Assembly (NCBI GenBank): GCA_039199225.1
Contig: JBCCSZ010000123.1
Span: forward strand, 1 to 21,201
Origin: JBCCSZ01 sp039199225
GTDB lineage: Bacteria > Bacteroidota > Bacteroidia > Chitinophagales > Saprospiraceae
Direction: 5' to 3'
Length of the DNA: 21,201 bases
The notes below the pieces were generated by a model. The model saw nothing but the letters and a program-made list of their open reading frames with translations, ran no database searches and had not been told where the DNA came from. This document shows positions 1 to 7,150 of this stretch, piece by piece. Made by a program: the position numbers and the translations under genes. Positions within the stretch are counted from its first letter, which is position 1, and the number at the start of each line of letters is the position of its first letter.

Positions 1-2268
1 AAAGACTTCCCCAGGATTAGGATAGTACTCCCAACGTACATCATAATTCTGTACAAGCGTTCTTTCCAAGTTTGGATTACCCGTAATTCGGAAGCCTCCA
101 ATCAAGTCAAAAGAAGTAAAAGGTGCCAACTCTCTCATGTTCGGACGAGCCAAAGTCTGCGTAGCGGATGCACGGAGGTTCATTTTCTCTGTCAATCGAT
201 AGACGATGTTCAAGGATGGTAAAACATCCAACTGCTGAATATTTCCAACATCGAAGTTGGTATCTCTACTCTCCACAGTGATGTCGGTATTCTCCAAACG
301 CACCCCACCAATGATCTTAAATCTATCAAGATCAAGCGTCACCATACCATAGGCGGCAAATACAGATTCTGTACCGTCGTAGCTGTTACTAATGTCGCGC
401 TGGCTGATGGGATACAGACCGACCGTTTGATTGGTCGAACCTTCTTCGGTCAACATACCAGAGTTTTCTCTAAAGAAATCTGTACCAGTACCATCATATG
501 GTGCGATGTTGTCAAAGTTGATGATTTGCCACTGATCTTCTTCAAAAGAACGATCTTTCGTGCGGAAGTTGGCACCAAACTTAAGCTTGTTGGCTGTACT
601 CGCCTGCTGTGCAAACGGAATGGTAAAGTCTCCTTTGAATTGGATTTGCTCTTCGTTCAGTTCACGGAAAAAGTGAAATGGCAGGTCGTATTCAGCAGGA
701 GAGATAAAGTATTGGACATCTCCATTGTCTCGTACCCGAAAAGTATTTGCAAACAATCGGAAGTCGGGTTCGTCCTGCCCAGTCATGGTAAAGCTCCCTG
801 CCCAGTCAAACTGTATACCATTTTTATCTTTGTTTTTGCCCAAGATGTGCTCACCATTCAATTGGAAGCTGGCAATTTCACGCTCTATGAACTGAATCGA
901 ACGCGTTTGGAAAGTACCACTACCAGAGATGATGGCAGGATAAGCGCCCTCCAAAGAGCGGGACAATTTCGTTCCATCGTGATTGTACAATACATTCAAA
1001 GAAACTTTATTGGTCGGTGTAAACTTGTAAGCAAGTCCCAACAAACCACCAATGGTCGGATTGTCAACGCTCCGGACATCATCCAAAGCAAGATTGTTGA
1101 CCAACTCCTCGCCTCCAGGGTTTACTTCCCAGTTTTGGAATCGACCATCGCCATAGTGAGAAAAGCTTCTGGAATAGTTGACTCCAAATAGTACACCAAG
1201 CGGCTTATCTGCTACATTAAATTGGTTGCCAACGGAAAAAGAAATGCCATGGTTCATCGGCGTAGAAGTGGTAGAGGGGTCCAATTCTGGACTCAAACCT
1301 CTGGCCGACTCATCGATCAAACGACCCAATTCTTCATCCCTTGGTCCGAAGATAAAGGAACTGGCTTTGAGTTCTTGTCTGGTATTTGGATCTTGCAAGA
1401 TGGCTGGAATATCGCGCGAACCATCGTCGTAGCCCAACCAATCCGTGCTACCTCCCTCATGTGTAAGGAAGTTATCGATCAAAGAACTTTGTGTATTGTA
1501 GGAACTAGAAACGGAGGCAGAAAGTGTGAAACGCTCTGGAAAAGACTTTGTCTTGATGTTCACATTACCGCCCGTAAAGTTTCCGGGCATGTCGGGTGTA
1601 AAAGTCTTGGATGCCACCACATTGTCCAGCAAATTAGCAGGAATCAAATCCAGCTGTGTACTGTTGCGGTAAGGGTCTGTACTGGGCAACTGCTGACCAT
1701 TAAGCTGCGCATTTGAATAACGGTCACCAAGTCCACGTACAACGATGTATTTACCATCTTGTACGGAGGCACCTGTTACCCGCTTCATGGATTCGGCTGC
1801 GTTGCTACTGCCATAGCGAGAGATTTCCTGTGCAGAAATACCATCCTGGATGGCGGGTGCTTTCATTTGTAGCACCAATAAGGCGTTTTCCGTCCGATCA
1901 ATTCGCTCCGCAGAGACGACGATGTCCAGGTCTAATTCGATGGCATCACTACTCATCAAAAAGTCAAAGACAGTTATTTCACCATCTTTGACTTCCAGGC
2001 CAGTTACAGTCTGAGTGGTGTAACCCACATAAGAAAATTCCAGATCGTATTTTCCAGCAGCCAATTTCAGCTCATAGTTCCCATCGAGGTCAGTTTGTGT
2101 ACCGACTACGGGGTCGCTTCCTTTGACCAATACGTTGGAAAACATCAGAGCTTCCCCGGTTGCTTTGTCGGAAACAGTTCCCCTGACTGTTCCGTTTTGA
2201 GCGGTTAGCTTAGCAGTTGTCAATAATAATAACAAGCTACCAATCAGCAGTTGAATGGATTTTTTCAT
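1..2268 (-). CDS. TonB-dependent outer-membrane receptor (C-terminus cut by window edge)
   Basis: An open minus-strand frame of 756 codons runs from ATG at 2268 off the left edge with no stop. Residues 1-24 are a Sec signal peptide (MKKSIQLLIGS...LTAQ). Residues 26-108 form a carboxypeptidase-regulatory-like beta-sandwich (GTVRGTVSDKATGEAL, then DGNYELKLAAGKYDLEFSYVGY). The plug follows, with motifs ESMKRVTGASVQDGKYIVVR, GLGDRYSNAQLNGQ and STDPYRNSTQLDLIP typical of large Bacteroidota receptors. The last visible part is late barrel (GGFRITGNPNLERTLVQNYD, WEYYPNPGE). Such receptors import a ligand across the outer membrane using TonB energy. The substrate cannot be read from the sequence. No SusD-like partner is visible; the upstream neighbour on the same strand is a beta-helix T9SS protein separated by a terminator, so the two may work together but are probably transcribed separately. 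I found no clear TAnnTTTG promoter in the 244-bp gap upstream. Confidence 0.93.
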   Translation of the reverse strand, partial: MKKSIQLLIGSLLLLLTTAKLTAQNGTVRGTVSDKATGEALMFSNVLVKGSDPVVGTQTDLDGNYELKLAAGKYDLEFSYVGYTTQTVTGLEVKDGEITVFDFLMSSDAIELDLDIVVSAERIDRTENALLVLQMKAPAIQDGISAQEISRYGSSNAAESMKRVTGASVQDGKYIVVRGLGDRYSNAQLNGQQLPSTDPYRNSTQLDLIPANLLDNVVASKTFTPDMPGNFTGGNVNIKTKSFPERFTLSASVSSSYNTQSSLIDNFLTHEGGSTDWLGYDDGSRDIPAILQDPNTRQELKASSFIFGPRDEELGRLIDESARGLSPELDPSTTSTPMNHGISFSVGNQFNVADKPLGVLFGVNYSRSFSHYGDGRFQNWEVNPGGEELVNNLALDDVRSVDNPTIGGLLGLAYKFTPTNKVSLNVLYNHDGTKLSRSLEGAYPAIISGSGTFQTRSIQFIEREIASFQLNGEHILGKNKDKNGIQFDWAGSFTMTGQDEPDFRLFANTFRVRDNGDVQYFISPAEYDLPFHFFRELNEEQIQFKGDFTIPFAQQASTANKLKFGANFRTKDRSFEEDQWQIINFDNIAPYDGTGTDFFRENSGMLTEEGSTNQTVGLYPISQRDISNSYDGTESVFAAYGMVTLDLDRFKIIGGVRLENTDITVESRDTNFDVGNIQQLDVLPSLNIVYRLTEKMNLRASATQTLARPNMRELAPFTSFDLIGGFRITGNPNLERTLVQNYDVRWEYYPNPGEVF

Positions 2269-2338
2269 GTTTTTTTGAATGATTTAAGTGGCGTAACAAT
2301 TCTTTGATAAGCTACACGGCTGTCAGAAATCGACCGAC

Positions 2339-2354
2339 TTGACAGGATTGTCAA
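2339..2354. repeat. Perfect inverted repeat upstream of TonB receptor
   Basis: TTGACA-GGAT-TGTCAA is a perfect 6-bp inverted repeat with a 4-bp spacer, 71 bp upstream of the receptor start codon. It could be an operator for a dimeric regulator or a leader hairpin. Its role is unknown and a chance palindrome is possible. Confidence 0.3.
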
Positions 2355-2404
2355 CTGTAAGTGGATGCTTTTGAAAACCATAAAGAAAATAGCTTATTAA
2401 AATT

Positions 2405-2422
2405 CTTGGCTTTGCAGCCAAG
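2405..2422 (-). repeat. Small hairpin in the TonB-receptor upstream gap
   Basis: CTTGGCT and AGCCAAG form a 7-bp stem with a 4-base loop. Read on the minus strand it is followed by AATTTTAAT, so it may be a weak backup terminator for the upstream T9SS gene or a structure in the receptor leader RNA. The U-tract is broken, so I do not call it a terminator. Confidence 0.3.
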
Positions 2423-2455
2423 CGCCAGACTAGAAACTAGATTGAATGAAAAAGG

Positions 2456-2500
2456 AAAAAGCAGTGACATCCAATAAGGTATCAGATGCCACTGCTTTTT
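2456..2500 (-). terminator. Rho-independent terminator of the T9SS beta-helix gene
   Basis: On the minus strand an 11-bp stem (GCAGTGGCATC with GATGTCACTGC, one G-U pair) encloses a 13-base loop and is followed by five T. It lies 12 bp past the TAA stop of the gene ending at 2513. The A-tract on the other side extends the stem and could allow some bidirectional use, but no plus-strand gene ends here. Confidence 0.85.
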
Positions 2501-2512
2501 ATGTATAGCGAT

Positions 2513-5500
2513 TTAGTGACTTACCACCATGCGCTTTGTAATGTTTACTTTGTCTGTTCTCAATGTGTAAAAGTAGAAACCGTTTGGCAGGTCGCTCACA
2601 TTGTAAGTCAATGTATGTACACCTTCCAACTGTCTCTGTGTATTTAACATGTTGCCTATCTGACGGCCGTTGATGTCCATCAAGCTGATGGAAACATTTG
2701 CCGTTTCTGGCAGTACGTAAGTGATGTTCAACTCACCAGCCGCAGGGTTTGGTGCATTTTGCATCAGGATGTAACCATTGTCTTCAACAACCAATTCATC
2801 GATGTTGACCAGGTCGCATTCGCCACCAGCAAAAGGAATAGAGCCATCCAGCAATCCGTACTCAGAGATAGCCGTCCAGTCTTTGATCCAAACACCATCG
2901 TTGCAGAATGCACCGCGGAAAGTTGTTGGAGAGAAAAACTCATCGTCAGGAATATCAGAAGCAGTGCCTGTGTAAGCAGGGCCACCTTCTGCAGCACGTG
3001 GGTCGAGACCACCATCAGTTGTTCTGCTGATACCACCCAATTGTGGGTCTTCCAAAGAGTTGCCATTGCCGGCCAAGTGGTCGATGAGAAACTGTGCATT
3101 GACATCTTCTGCGATAACCATACCGTCGTCATCTTTTGTTACTTGGATGATACCGTCGTTACCAGCGTTTAATTCGTCCCCTTCACCAAAGCCAAACCAG
3201 ATGTTGTTTTTCACAACCAACTCGCCATTTTCCATGCGCTGGCGGCTGTCCAAGCCCGAACCAGCAGGAAGGTCTTCTACCTGGATGGCGAAGTTCGCAA
3301 AGTCTGTGAAGATACTATTGGCATAGGTAGCGCCTGTTCCATCGCGGAACAACAACACGTGCTCATTCTTTGCTGTACCGTTGGTACCAGAACCGATGTA
3401 GGTAGCATTGTAAATAGTTGGCTGAGAAAAGCGAGCATTGTCATCTGGCTTAGCACCATCGTGCTCACCAGCATTGTCACCTGTGTTGCCAGCTTGTAGG
3501 GAGAACCAGAACTGACCATTTCCTCTCCAACCTGTGTCATAATCGTAAGAATCATCACCACAGAAAGAAACAGCGGCAAACTTGACAGAAACCGTACCAC
3601 CAAACCATTCGATACCATCATCGAAGTTGGCGAATACTTCAACATACTCAATAATGGTTCCACTACCGACACCACCAAGTGTCAAACCATTGATCTCATT
3701 ACCTGGAGCCAGTGCAGCACCACCGTGACGGATGGATATAAAACGAATGATACCAGAGTTGTCCGCATCATTGTTGCCACCATAAAGTGCGCGAGATTCC
3801 ATTTCCGGAAGACCTTCAATAACAACTTCAGATGTTCTGTCTCCCAAAACAGCATCACCCAAAACGATCAAGCCACCCCACAGTCCGCGGGCAGATGCTG
3901 GCAAATCGTCAGGATCGTTTTCATCGTCAATCTCAGATGTAAAGATGATTGGGTTTTGAGCAGTACCCTCTGCAAATATCTGAGCACCGCGAGTGATGAT
4001 CAGTGTAGAAGCCAATTCACCAGTAGATGGTGTTTGCTTTCCTTTGATGATTGTACCTTCTTCAATGTTCAATCTACCACCTTCTTCAAGGTAAACGAAA
4101 CCGTCGAGCAGATATACATTGTCGTTGGTCCAAGTGTATGTTTGGTTGCCTTGCAAGTCAGCATCTGTAATAACAACTTCTTGCTGATCGGAGAAGAAAC
4201 CGTTGTCACTCAAAGCTGTCCATCCGCGCAACCAGTTCGTTGCACCAAAAGCACCTTTAAAGTTTACTTCTTGGAAGAAATCCTTTTCAGGAAGGTCAGC
4301 CAAGCCGCTGTATGCAGGACCGTTAACGGCAGGACGTGGGTCCAAGCTACCATTCGCACTGCGAGAGACGGCAGAAATCTGTGGATCGTCCAAGGTGTTA
4401 CCATTGCTACCTAGGTGATCAATCAAGAACTGAGCTGTTGGATCTTCAGCAATAACGACATCATCGTCATCCTTTGTGACCTGAATGATGCCATTGGTGC
4501 CTGCATTCAATTCGCTGCCTTCACCAAAGCCAAACCAAATGTTGTTTTTCACAACCAACTCACCATTTTCCATGCGCTGGCGGCTGTCCAAACCAGAACC
4601 AGCTGGAAGGTCCTCTACCTGGATGGCAAAGTTGGTGAAGTCTGTAAAAATACTGTTTGCGTAAGTTCCACCAGTTCCATCGCGGAACAACAGAACGTGC
4701 TCATTTTTACCAGTTCCATTTGTACCTCCACCAATGTAAGTGGCATTGTAAATGTCTGGCTGCGAAAAGCGAGCATTGTCATCTGGCTTAGCACCATCGT
4801 GCTCACCAGCATTGTCACCTGTGTTGCCAGCTTGTAGGGAGAACCAGAACTGACCGTTGCCTCTCCAACCTGTGTCATAATCGTAAGAATCATCACCACA
4901 GAAAGATACAGCAGCGTACTTAACGGAGACCGTACCACCAAACCACTCGATACCATCATCGAAGTTGGCAAACACCTCGACAAACTCAATCGTTGTTTTG
5001 CTACCGACTGCTCCAAGCGTCAAACCGTTGATTTCGTTTCCTGGCGCCAGTGCTGCACCACCATGGCGGATAGATACATAGCGGATGACACCAGAGTTGT
5101 CCTCATCGTCATTTCCACCATACAATGCGCGGGCTTCCATTTCAGGAAGACCTTCTACAACTACCTCAGAGGTTCTGTCACCCAGAACACCTTCGCCCAA
5201 GACAATCAAGCCACCCCACAATCCACGAGCGCTGGTACCAAAACCATCGTTAGGATCAGTTGGATCGTCGCCCTCTGCTGTGAAAATAATAGGATTGGAA
5301 GCTGTACCCTCTGCAAAGATTTGAGCCCCTCTTGTGATAATCAGAGTACTTGCCAAATCTGTTGTGGAAGGACTTTCCTTTCCCTTGATAACTGTACCTG
5401 CCTCTATATTCAATACACCGCCCTCCTCGAGATAGACAAATCCATCCAGGATGTAAGTATTCTCTTTGGTCCAATTGTAAGTTTGGCCGCCTACCAAATC

Positions 5501-5584
5501 ACCATCCTTGATCGTAATTTCTTGTGCCGTCAAGCCAGTGAAAAGGCATAGCATAAAGAGTAGAGTGTAAATCTTTTTTGCCAT
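2513..5584 (-). CDS. Secreted T9SS protein with two tandem beta-helix-like domains
   Basis: The protein has 1023 residues with a signal peptide at 1-21 (MAKKIYTLLFMLCLFTGLTAQ). Two near-identical halves follow (about 22-468 and 469-915), each opening with a 'GFVYLEEGG.LNIE.GT.IKGK' motif, then LIITRGAQIFAEGTA, GLWGGLIVLG, IRHGGAALAPGNEINGLTLG and a very acidic segment (FCGDDSYDYDTGWRGNG, GEHDGAKPDDNARFSQP). This fold type is common in Bacteroidota and is usually annotated only as a right-handed beta-helix or hypothetical T9SS protein. Residues 937-1023 are a type A T9SS sorting domain (NAPNPAAGELNITYVLPE ... GFYFYTLRTDKVNITKRMVV), so the product should be exported through the outer membrane and anchored or released. 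The acidic core may bind Ca2+ or another ligand (inference). A good promoter lies about 70 bp upstream and a terminator just downstream. Confidence 0.9.
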   Translation of the reverse strand: MAKKIYTLLFMLCLFTGLTAQEITIKDGDLVGGQTYNWTKENTYILDGFVYLEEGGVLNIEAGTVIKGKESPSTTDLASTLIITRGAQIFAEGTASNPIIFTAEGDDPTDPNDGFGTSARGLWGGLIVLGEGVLGDRTSEVVVEGLPEMEARALYGGNDDEDNSGVIRYVSIRHGGAALAPGNEINGLTLGAVGSKTTIEFVEVFANFDDGIEWFGGTVSVKYAAVSFCGDDSYDYDTGWRGNGQFWFSLQAGNTGDNAGEHDGAKPDDNARFSQPDIYNATYIGGGTNGTGKNEHVLLFRDGTGGTYANSIFTDFTNFAIQVEDLPAGSGLDSRQRMENGELVVKNNIWFGFGEGSELNAGTNGIIQVTKDDDDVVIAEDPTAQFLIDHLGSNGNTLDDPQISAVSRSANGSLDPRPAVNGPAYSGLADLPEKDFFQEVNFKGAFGATNWLRGWTALSDNGFFSDQQEVVITDADLQGNQTYTWTNDNVYLLDGFVYLEEGGRLNIEEGTIIKGKQTPSTGELASTLIITRGAQIFAEGTAQNPIIFTSEIDDENDPDDLPASARGLWGGLIVLGDAVLGDRTSEVVIEGLPEMESRALYGGNNDADNSGIIRFISIRHGGAALAPGNEINGLTLGGVGSGTIIEYVEVFANFDDGIEWFGGTVSVKFAAVSFCGDDSYDYDTGWRGNGQFWFSLQAGNTGDNAGEHDGAKPDDNARFSQPTIYNATYIGSGTNGTAKNEHVLLFRDGTGATYANSIFTDFANFAIQVEDLPAGSGLDSRQRMENGELVVKNNIWFGFGEGDELNAGNDGIIQVTKDDDGMVIAEDVNAQFLIDHLAGNGNSLEDPQLGGISRTTDGGLDPRAAEGGPAYTGTASDIPDDEFFSPTTFRGAFCNDGVWIKDWTAISEYGLLDGSIPFAGGECDLVNIDELVVEDNGYILMQNAPNPAAGELNITYVLPETANVSISLMDINGRQIGNMLNTQRQLEGVHTLTYNVSDLPNGFYFYTLRTDKVNITKRMVVSH
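3426..3517. repeat. Copy 1 of a 92-bp exact DNA repeat inside the T9SS gene
   Basis: These 92 bp are identical to 4764-4855, an offset of 1338 bp or exactly 446 codons. The repeat encodes the acidic GNTGDNAGEHDGAKPDDN segment in each half of the protein. Flanking sequence is also close (only two differences in the next roughly 50 bp), while other parts of the halves differ at many silent sites. Confidence 0.9.
4764..4855. repeat. Copy 2 of a 92-bp exact DNA repeat inside the T9SS gene
   Basis: This is the partner of 3426-3517. Identity that includes third codon positions points to recent duplication or gene conversion between the halves, not only to protein-level selection. Confidence 0.9.
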
Positions 5585-5653
5585 AATTCTTTTTAGTTTG
5601 TGGTTTAATGTTTAGCCTCCATTTTCTTTGGGGCGTTTTTCCAAAATGCACTG

Positions 5654-5683
5654 CAAAGCTATTTTCACATTATTAATCACCAA
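5654..5683 (-). promoter_or_regulatory. Bacteroidota-type promoter for the T9SS beta-helix gene
   Basis: On the minus strand, TTG (5681-5683) is followed by exactly 19 bases and then TAGCTTTG (5654-5661), a full match to the TTG/TAnnTTTG promoter pattern of Bacteroidota primary sigma factor. Transcription should begin near 5647, giving a leader of about 60 nt before ATG at 5584. The start has an A-rich upstream stretch and no Shine-Dalgarno, which is usual in this phylum. Confidence 0.7.
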
Positions 5684-5735
5684 TGAACGTAAGACTAACT
5701 TTGTGTAAATTATAGCATAGAAAAAATGGCAAGAT

Positions 5736-5757
5736 TTAATGATTAGTTAATACAAAA
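5736..5757 (-). promoter_or_regulatory. Pair of TTAA units with 11-bp spacing (possible Pho-like half array)
   Basis: TTAA occurs at 5736 and again at 5747. Read on the minus strand the units are TTAACTA and TTAAATC, 53 bp upstream of the -33 element of the T9SS gene. Only two units exist and the region is AT-rich, so this could be chance; it is listed because the same spacing recurs in three longer arrays nearby. Confidence 0.3.
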
Positions 5758-5830
5758 AAAGAGAAAATTTACATTCAATTCATATTCAAGTGTTCAAGAA
5801 AAAACTGCTAAAATTGCTTTTTAAACAAAC

Positions 5831-5863
5831 TTAATCCTGGATTAACCCTCAATTAATCTTAAG
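5831..5863 (+). promoter_or_regulatory. Array A: three 11-bp TTAA direct repeats (Pho-box-like)
   Basis: TTAATCC (5831), TTAACCC (5842) and TTAATCT (5853) recur with an exact 11-bp period; TTAA at 5821 is one base out of phase. PhoB- and PhoP-type winged-helix regulators bind head to tail on direct repeats of this period, and TTAA-pyrimidine units are the core of cyanobacterial and Bacillus Pho boxes. The array points along the plus strand towards the orphan terminator at 5955-5993. Assignment to the regulator encoded at 7211 is inference. Confidence 0.55.
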
Positions 5864-5879
5864 CACGCATTTTTGCTCC

Positions 5880-5993
5880 TGTAACAAAGTCGTTCTTACG
5901 ATTCATTTAATCTATTTCCCCGCTTTGACCTAACTCTCTTTCCGATGTCTAGCGAAGAAGATAAGGCTCCCCGCCTTATCTTCTTTCTCTTTA
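5880..5993 (+). ncRNA. Candidate small RNA between array A and an orphan terminator
   Basis: A plus-strand transcript starting downstream of array A would be about 100 nt and end on the 13-bp terminator hairpin. No ORF of useful length lies before this terminator, and the only upstream gene points the other way, so the terminator needs some other transcript. The loop is TCCCC, and a second CCCCGC stretch lies near 5926-5931. No known RNA family is recognised, the 5' end is a guess, and the promoter -7 element is not clear. A longer RNA starting near 5710 is an alternative. Confidence 0.28.
5955..5993 (+). terminator. Strong orphan intrinsic terminator
   Basis: AAGAAGATAAGGC and GCCTTATCTTCTT form a perfect 13-bp stem around a TCCCC loop, followed on the plus strand by a T-rich tail (TCTCTTT). 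On the minus strand the bases after the stem are CGCTAG, so it works in the plus direction only. No plus-strand gene lies between it and the divergent minus-strand gene. Confidence 0.7.
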
Positions 5994-6103
5994 CAACCAA
6001 CCATAAAAAGCAAAAACGGACGAATCCACCATGAAGCAGTACCTTGGCTGAACAGCCTTTCAAATAGACTTATATACAAAATTACGATATACTCAACTGC
6101 ATA

Positions 6104-6147
6104 TTAATCAACAAATAACACCACCTTAACGCCCAGTTAATAGAAAG
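6104..6147 (+). promoter_or_regulatory. Array B: four 11-bp TTAA-type direct repeats before the metallophosphoesterase-like gene
   Basis: TTAATCA (6104), ATAACAC (6115), TTAACGC (6126) and TTAATAG (6137) are spaced by exactly 11 bp. The array ends 28 bp before ATG 6175. That leaves room for a -7 element around TATCAACA (6163-6170), which is a poor match, as expected for an activator-dependent promoter. Start of transcription would then fall near 6175, leaving a very short leader for the alternative ATG at 6190. Confidence 0.55.
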
Positions 6148-6174
6148 AATGCAAATTGCCTGTATCAACAACTA

Positions 6175-7023
6175 ATGACTCATTGGGCCATGAAAAGGGA
6201 ACTTGAGATTGCCATTCTTTCCAAAGTACGACTCGGCGCTTCCGAAAGCCGTGCCAAAGAGTTGGTACAATATCTAGGAGGAATTCAAACCAACATACTG
6301 GTCATCAACGGTCCTCTTTACGAAAGGCCATTTCAGCCGGGAAAGAAGCTACCCAATTGGCATCAGCAGGTTGTGAATGCCATCATCGAAAAGGTGATAG
6401 ACGATACCAAGGTCTACTTTGTCTCGCAACGACAGGAAACGCCTTTCCCCTCTTTGCCCGCCACCCACTCATCCAATATCCTCTTCAGGGAAAAACTGGA
6501 ATTCCACTACAACAAGAAGAAATACCTCATTCTACCAGGTACTTCTCCAAGACCAGGTGGCCGCTACCCTACTTTCAGTAAAAATACCAGGAGATGGCGT
6601 TTCCACCTCCACCAATGGATACAAAATTTTCAACTTATACTGCAGACTCACAATAAGCCTATTGATTTATCCACTCAAATGACCGATAAGCAGCAGCCCA
6701 AACTACCAGATAACAAACTCATACAGGATGCAATGGTACAAGGCTACGACCTGCTCGTCTGTGGCTCCTCTTACACCCCGATGATTGCACAGCTGTCTTT
6801 CGAGCAAAAAGACATCACCTATATGAACGCCGGCGATTGGTTGACCCACCGCACCGCCCTTGAGTATCGCTGGAACAAATGGTCGATTTACCAATACCAC
6901 GAGCTTGACTACGGCTGTATCAGTCCGAGACTGCAGGTTAAAAAGTCTACAGAAGGCCAGGTCCGCCAAACACCTTCCATCCTTTTCAATCCACAACAGA
7001 TGCCAGATTCTGCGGCCAAATAG
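6175..7023 (+). CDS. Catalytically dead LpxH/PlcP-like metallophosphoesterase homologue
   Basis: The 282-residue product follows the Bacteroidota calcineurin-like phosphoesterase family annotated as UDP-2,3-diacylglucosamine diphosphatase (LpxH-like) or PlcP-like. Kept features are RAKELVQYL (26-34), VINGPLYE (43-50), VCGSSYTP (195-202), MNAGDW (217-222), TALEY (227-231) and WSIYQYHE (236-243). Every metal-binding position is changed: D-x-H of 'SDxHLG' is K17/R19, the D of 'NGD' is P47, 'GNHD' is Q85-R86-Q87-E88, 'HGD' is P121-G122-T123, and 'GHxH' is G197-S198-S199-Y200. It therefore should not hydrolyse phosphoesters. The frame is intact and fold motifs persist, which suggests a retained binding or regulatory role, not decay. 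Family members usually begin 'MKR.vEi', so ATG 6190 (MKRELEIAI) may be the true start. Array B precedes it; a PhoB-like regulator follows. Confidence 0.75.
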   Translation: MTHWAMKRELEIAILSKVRLGASESRAKELVQYLGGIQTNILVINGPLYERPFQPGKKLPNWHQQVVNAIIEKVIDDTKVYFVSQRQETPFPSLPATHSSNILFREKLEFHYNKKKYLILPGTSPRPGGRYPTFSKNTRRWRFHLHQWIQNFQLILQTHNKPIDLSTQMTDKQQPKLPDNKLIQDAMVQGYDLLVCGSSYTPMIAQLSFEQKDITYMNAGDWLTHRTALEYRWNKWSIYQYHELDYGCISPRLQVKKSTEGQVRQTPSILFNPQQMPDSAAK

Positions 7024-7109
7024 ATCTACCCGATTCCTTTTCCAACCAGTGTAATACAGGGCCAAAACAGCCCTTCCAGCCACGTCCCATCCACCCCTAT
7101 GAGACCACG

Positions 7110-7142
7110 TTAACTCTGTATTAAGTTTAGTTTAATTCTAAT
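7110..7142 (+). promoter_or_regulatory. Array C: three 11-bp TTAA direct repeats upstream of the response regulator
   Basis: TTAACTC (7110), TTAAGTT (7121) and TTAATTC (7132) recur at exactly 11 bp, followed by TTTAACT at 7154 slightly out of phase. The array sits directly upstream of the promoter of the PhoB-like regulator, the position expected for autoregulation. Binding by that regulator is inferred. Confidence 0.55.
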
Positions 7143-7150
7143 TACATTTT

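Larger units (their letters stand above)
5585..6174. other. 590-bp divergent regulatory intergenic region
   Basis: No convincing protein-coding frame lies here; plus-strand ATGs open only very short frames. The region is AT-rich. From left to right it holds the minus-strand promoter of the T9SS gene (5654-5683), a TTAA pair with 11-bp spacing (5736-5757), a three-unit TTAA array (5831-5863), a strong plus-strand terminator (5955-5993) with no gene before it, and a four-unit array (6104-6147) just ahead of the metallophosphoesterase-like gene. A plus-strand TAACTTTG at 5696-5703 fits the -7 consensus but has only TTA at the -33 position, so I do not list it as a promoter. Confidence 0.7.

Noticed and set aside
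427..1191. Plus-strand open frame of 254 codons opposite the TonB receptor
   Set aside because: The minus-strand frame encodes clear receptor motifs throughout; the plus frame has no recognisable domain and is an antisense shadow.
2330..2354. E. coli-type Pho box from two CTGTCA-like words
   Set aside because: The words are not in the same orientation at 11-bp spacing; the sequence is better described as an inverted repeat.
3725..4837. Plus-strand frames of 229 and 140 codons opposite the T9SS beta-helix gene
   Set aside because: They mirror the repeated coding sequence on the other strand and contain no domain-like pattern.
5696..5703. Plus-strand promoter at TAACTTTG
   Set aside because: The -7 word is a full match but the -33 position has TTA instead of TTG and no plus-strand gene follows within 470 bp; it is kept only as a possible start for a longer small RNA.
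6175..7023. Active LpxH or PlcP enzyme
   Set aside because: All metal-binding residues of the family are replaced, so an enzymatic annotation would mislead.
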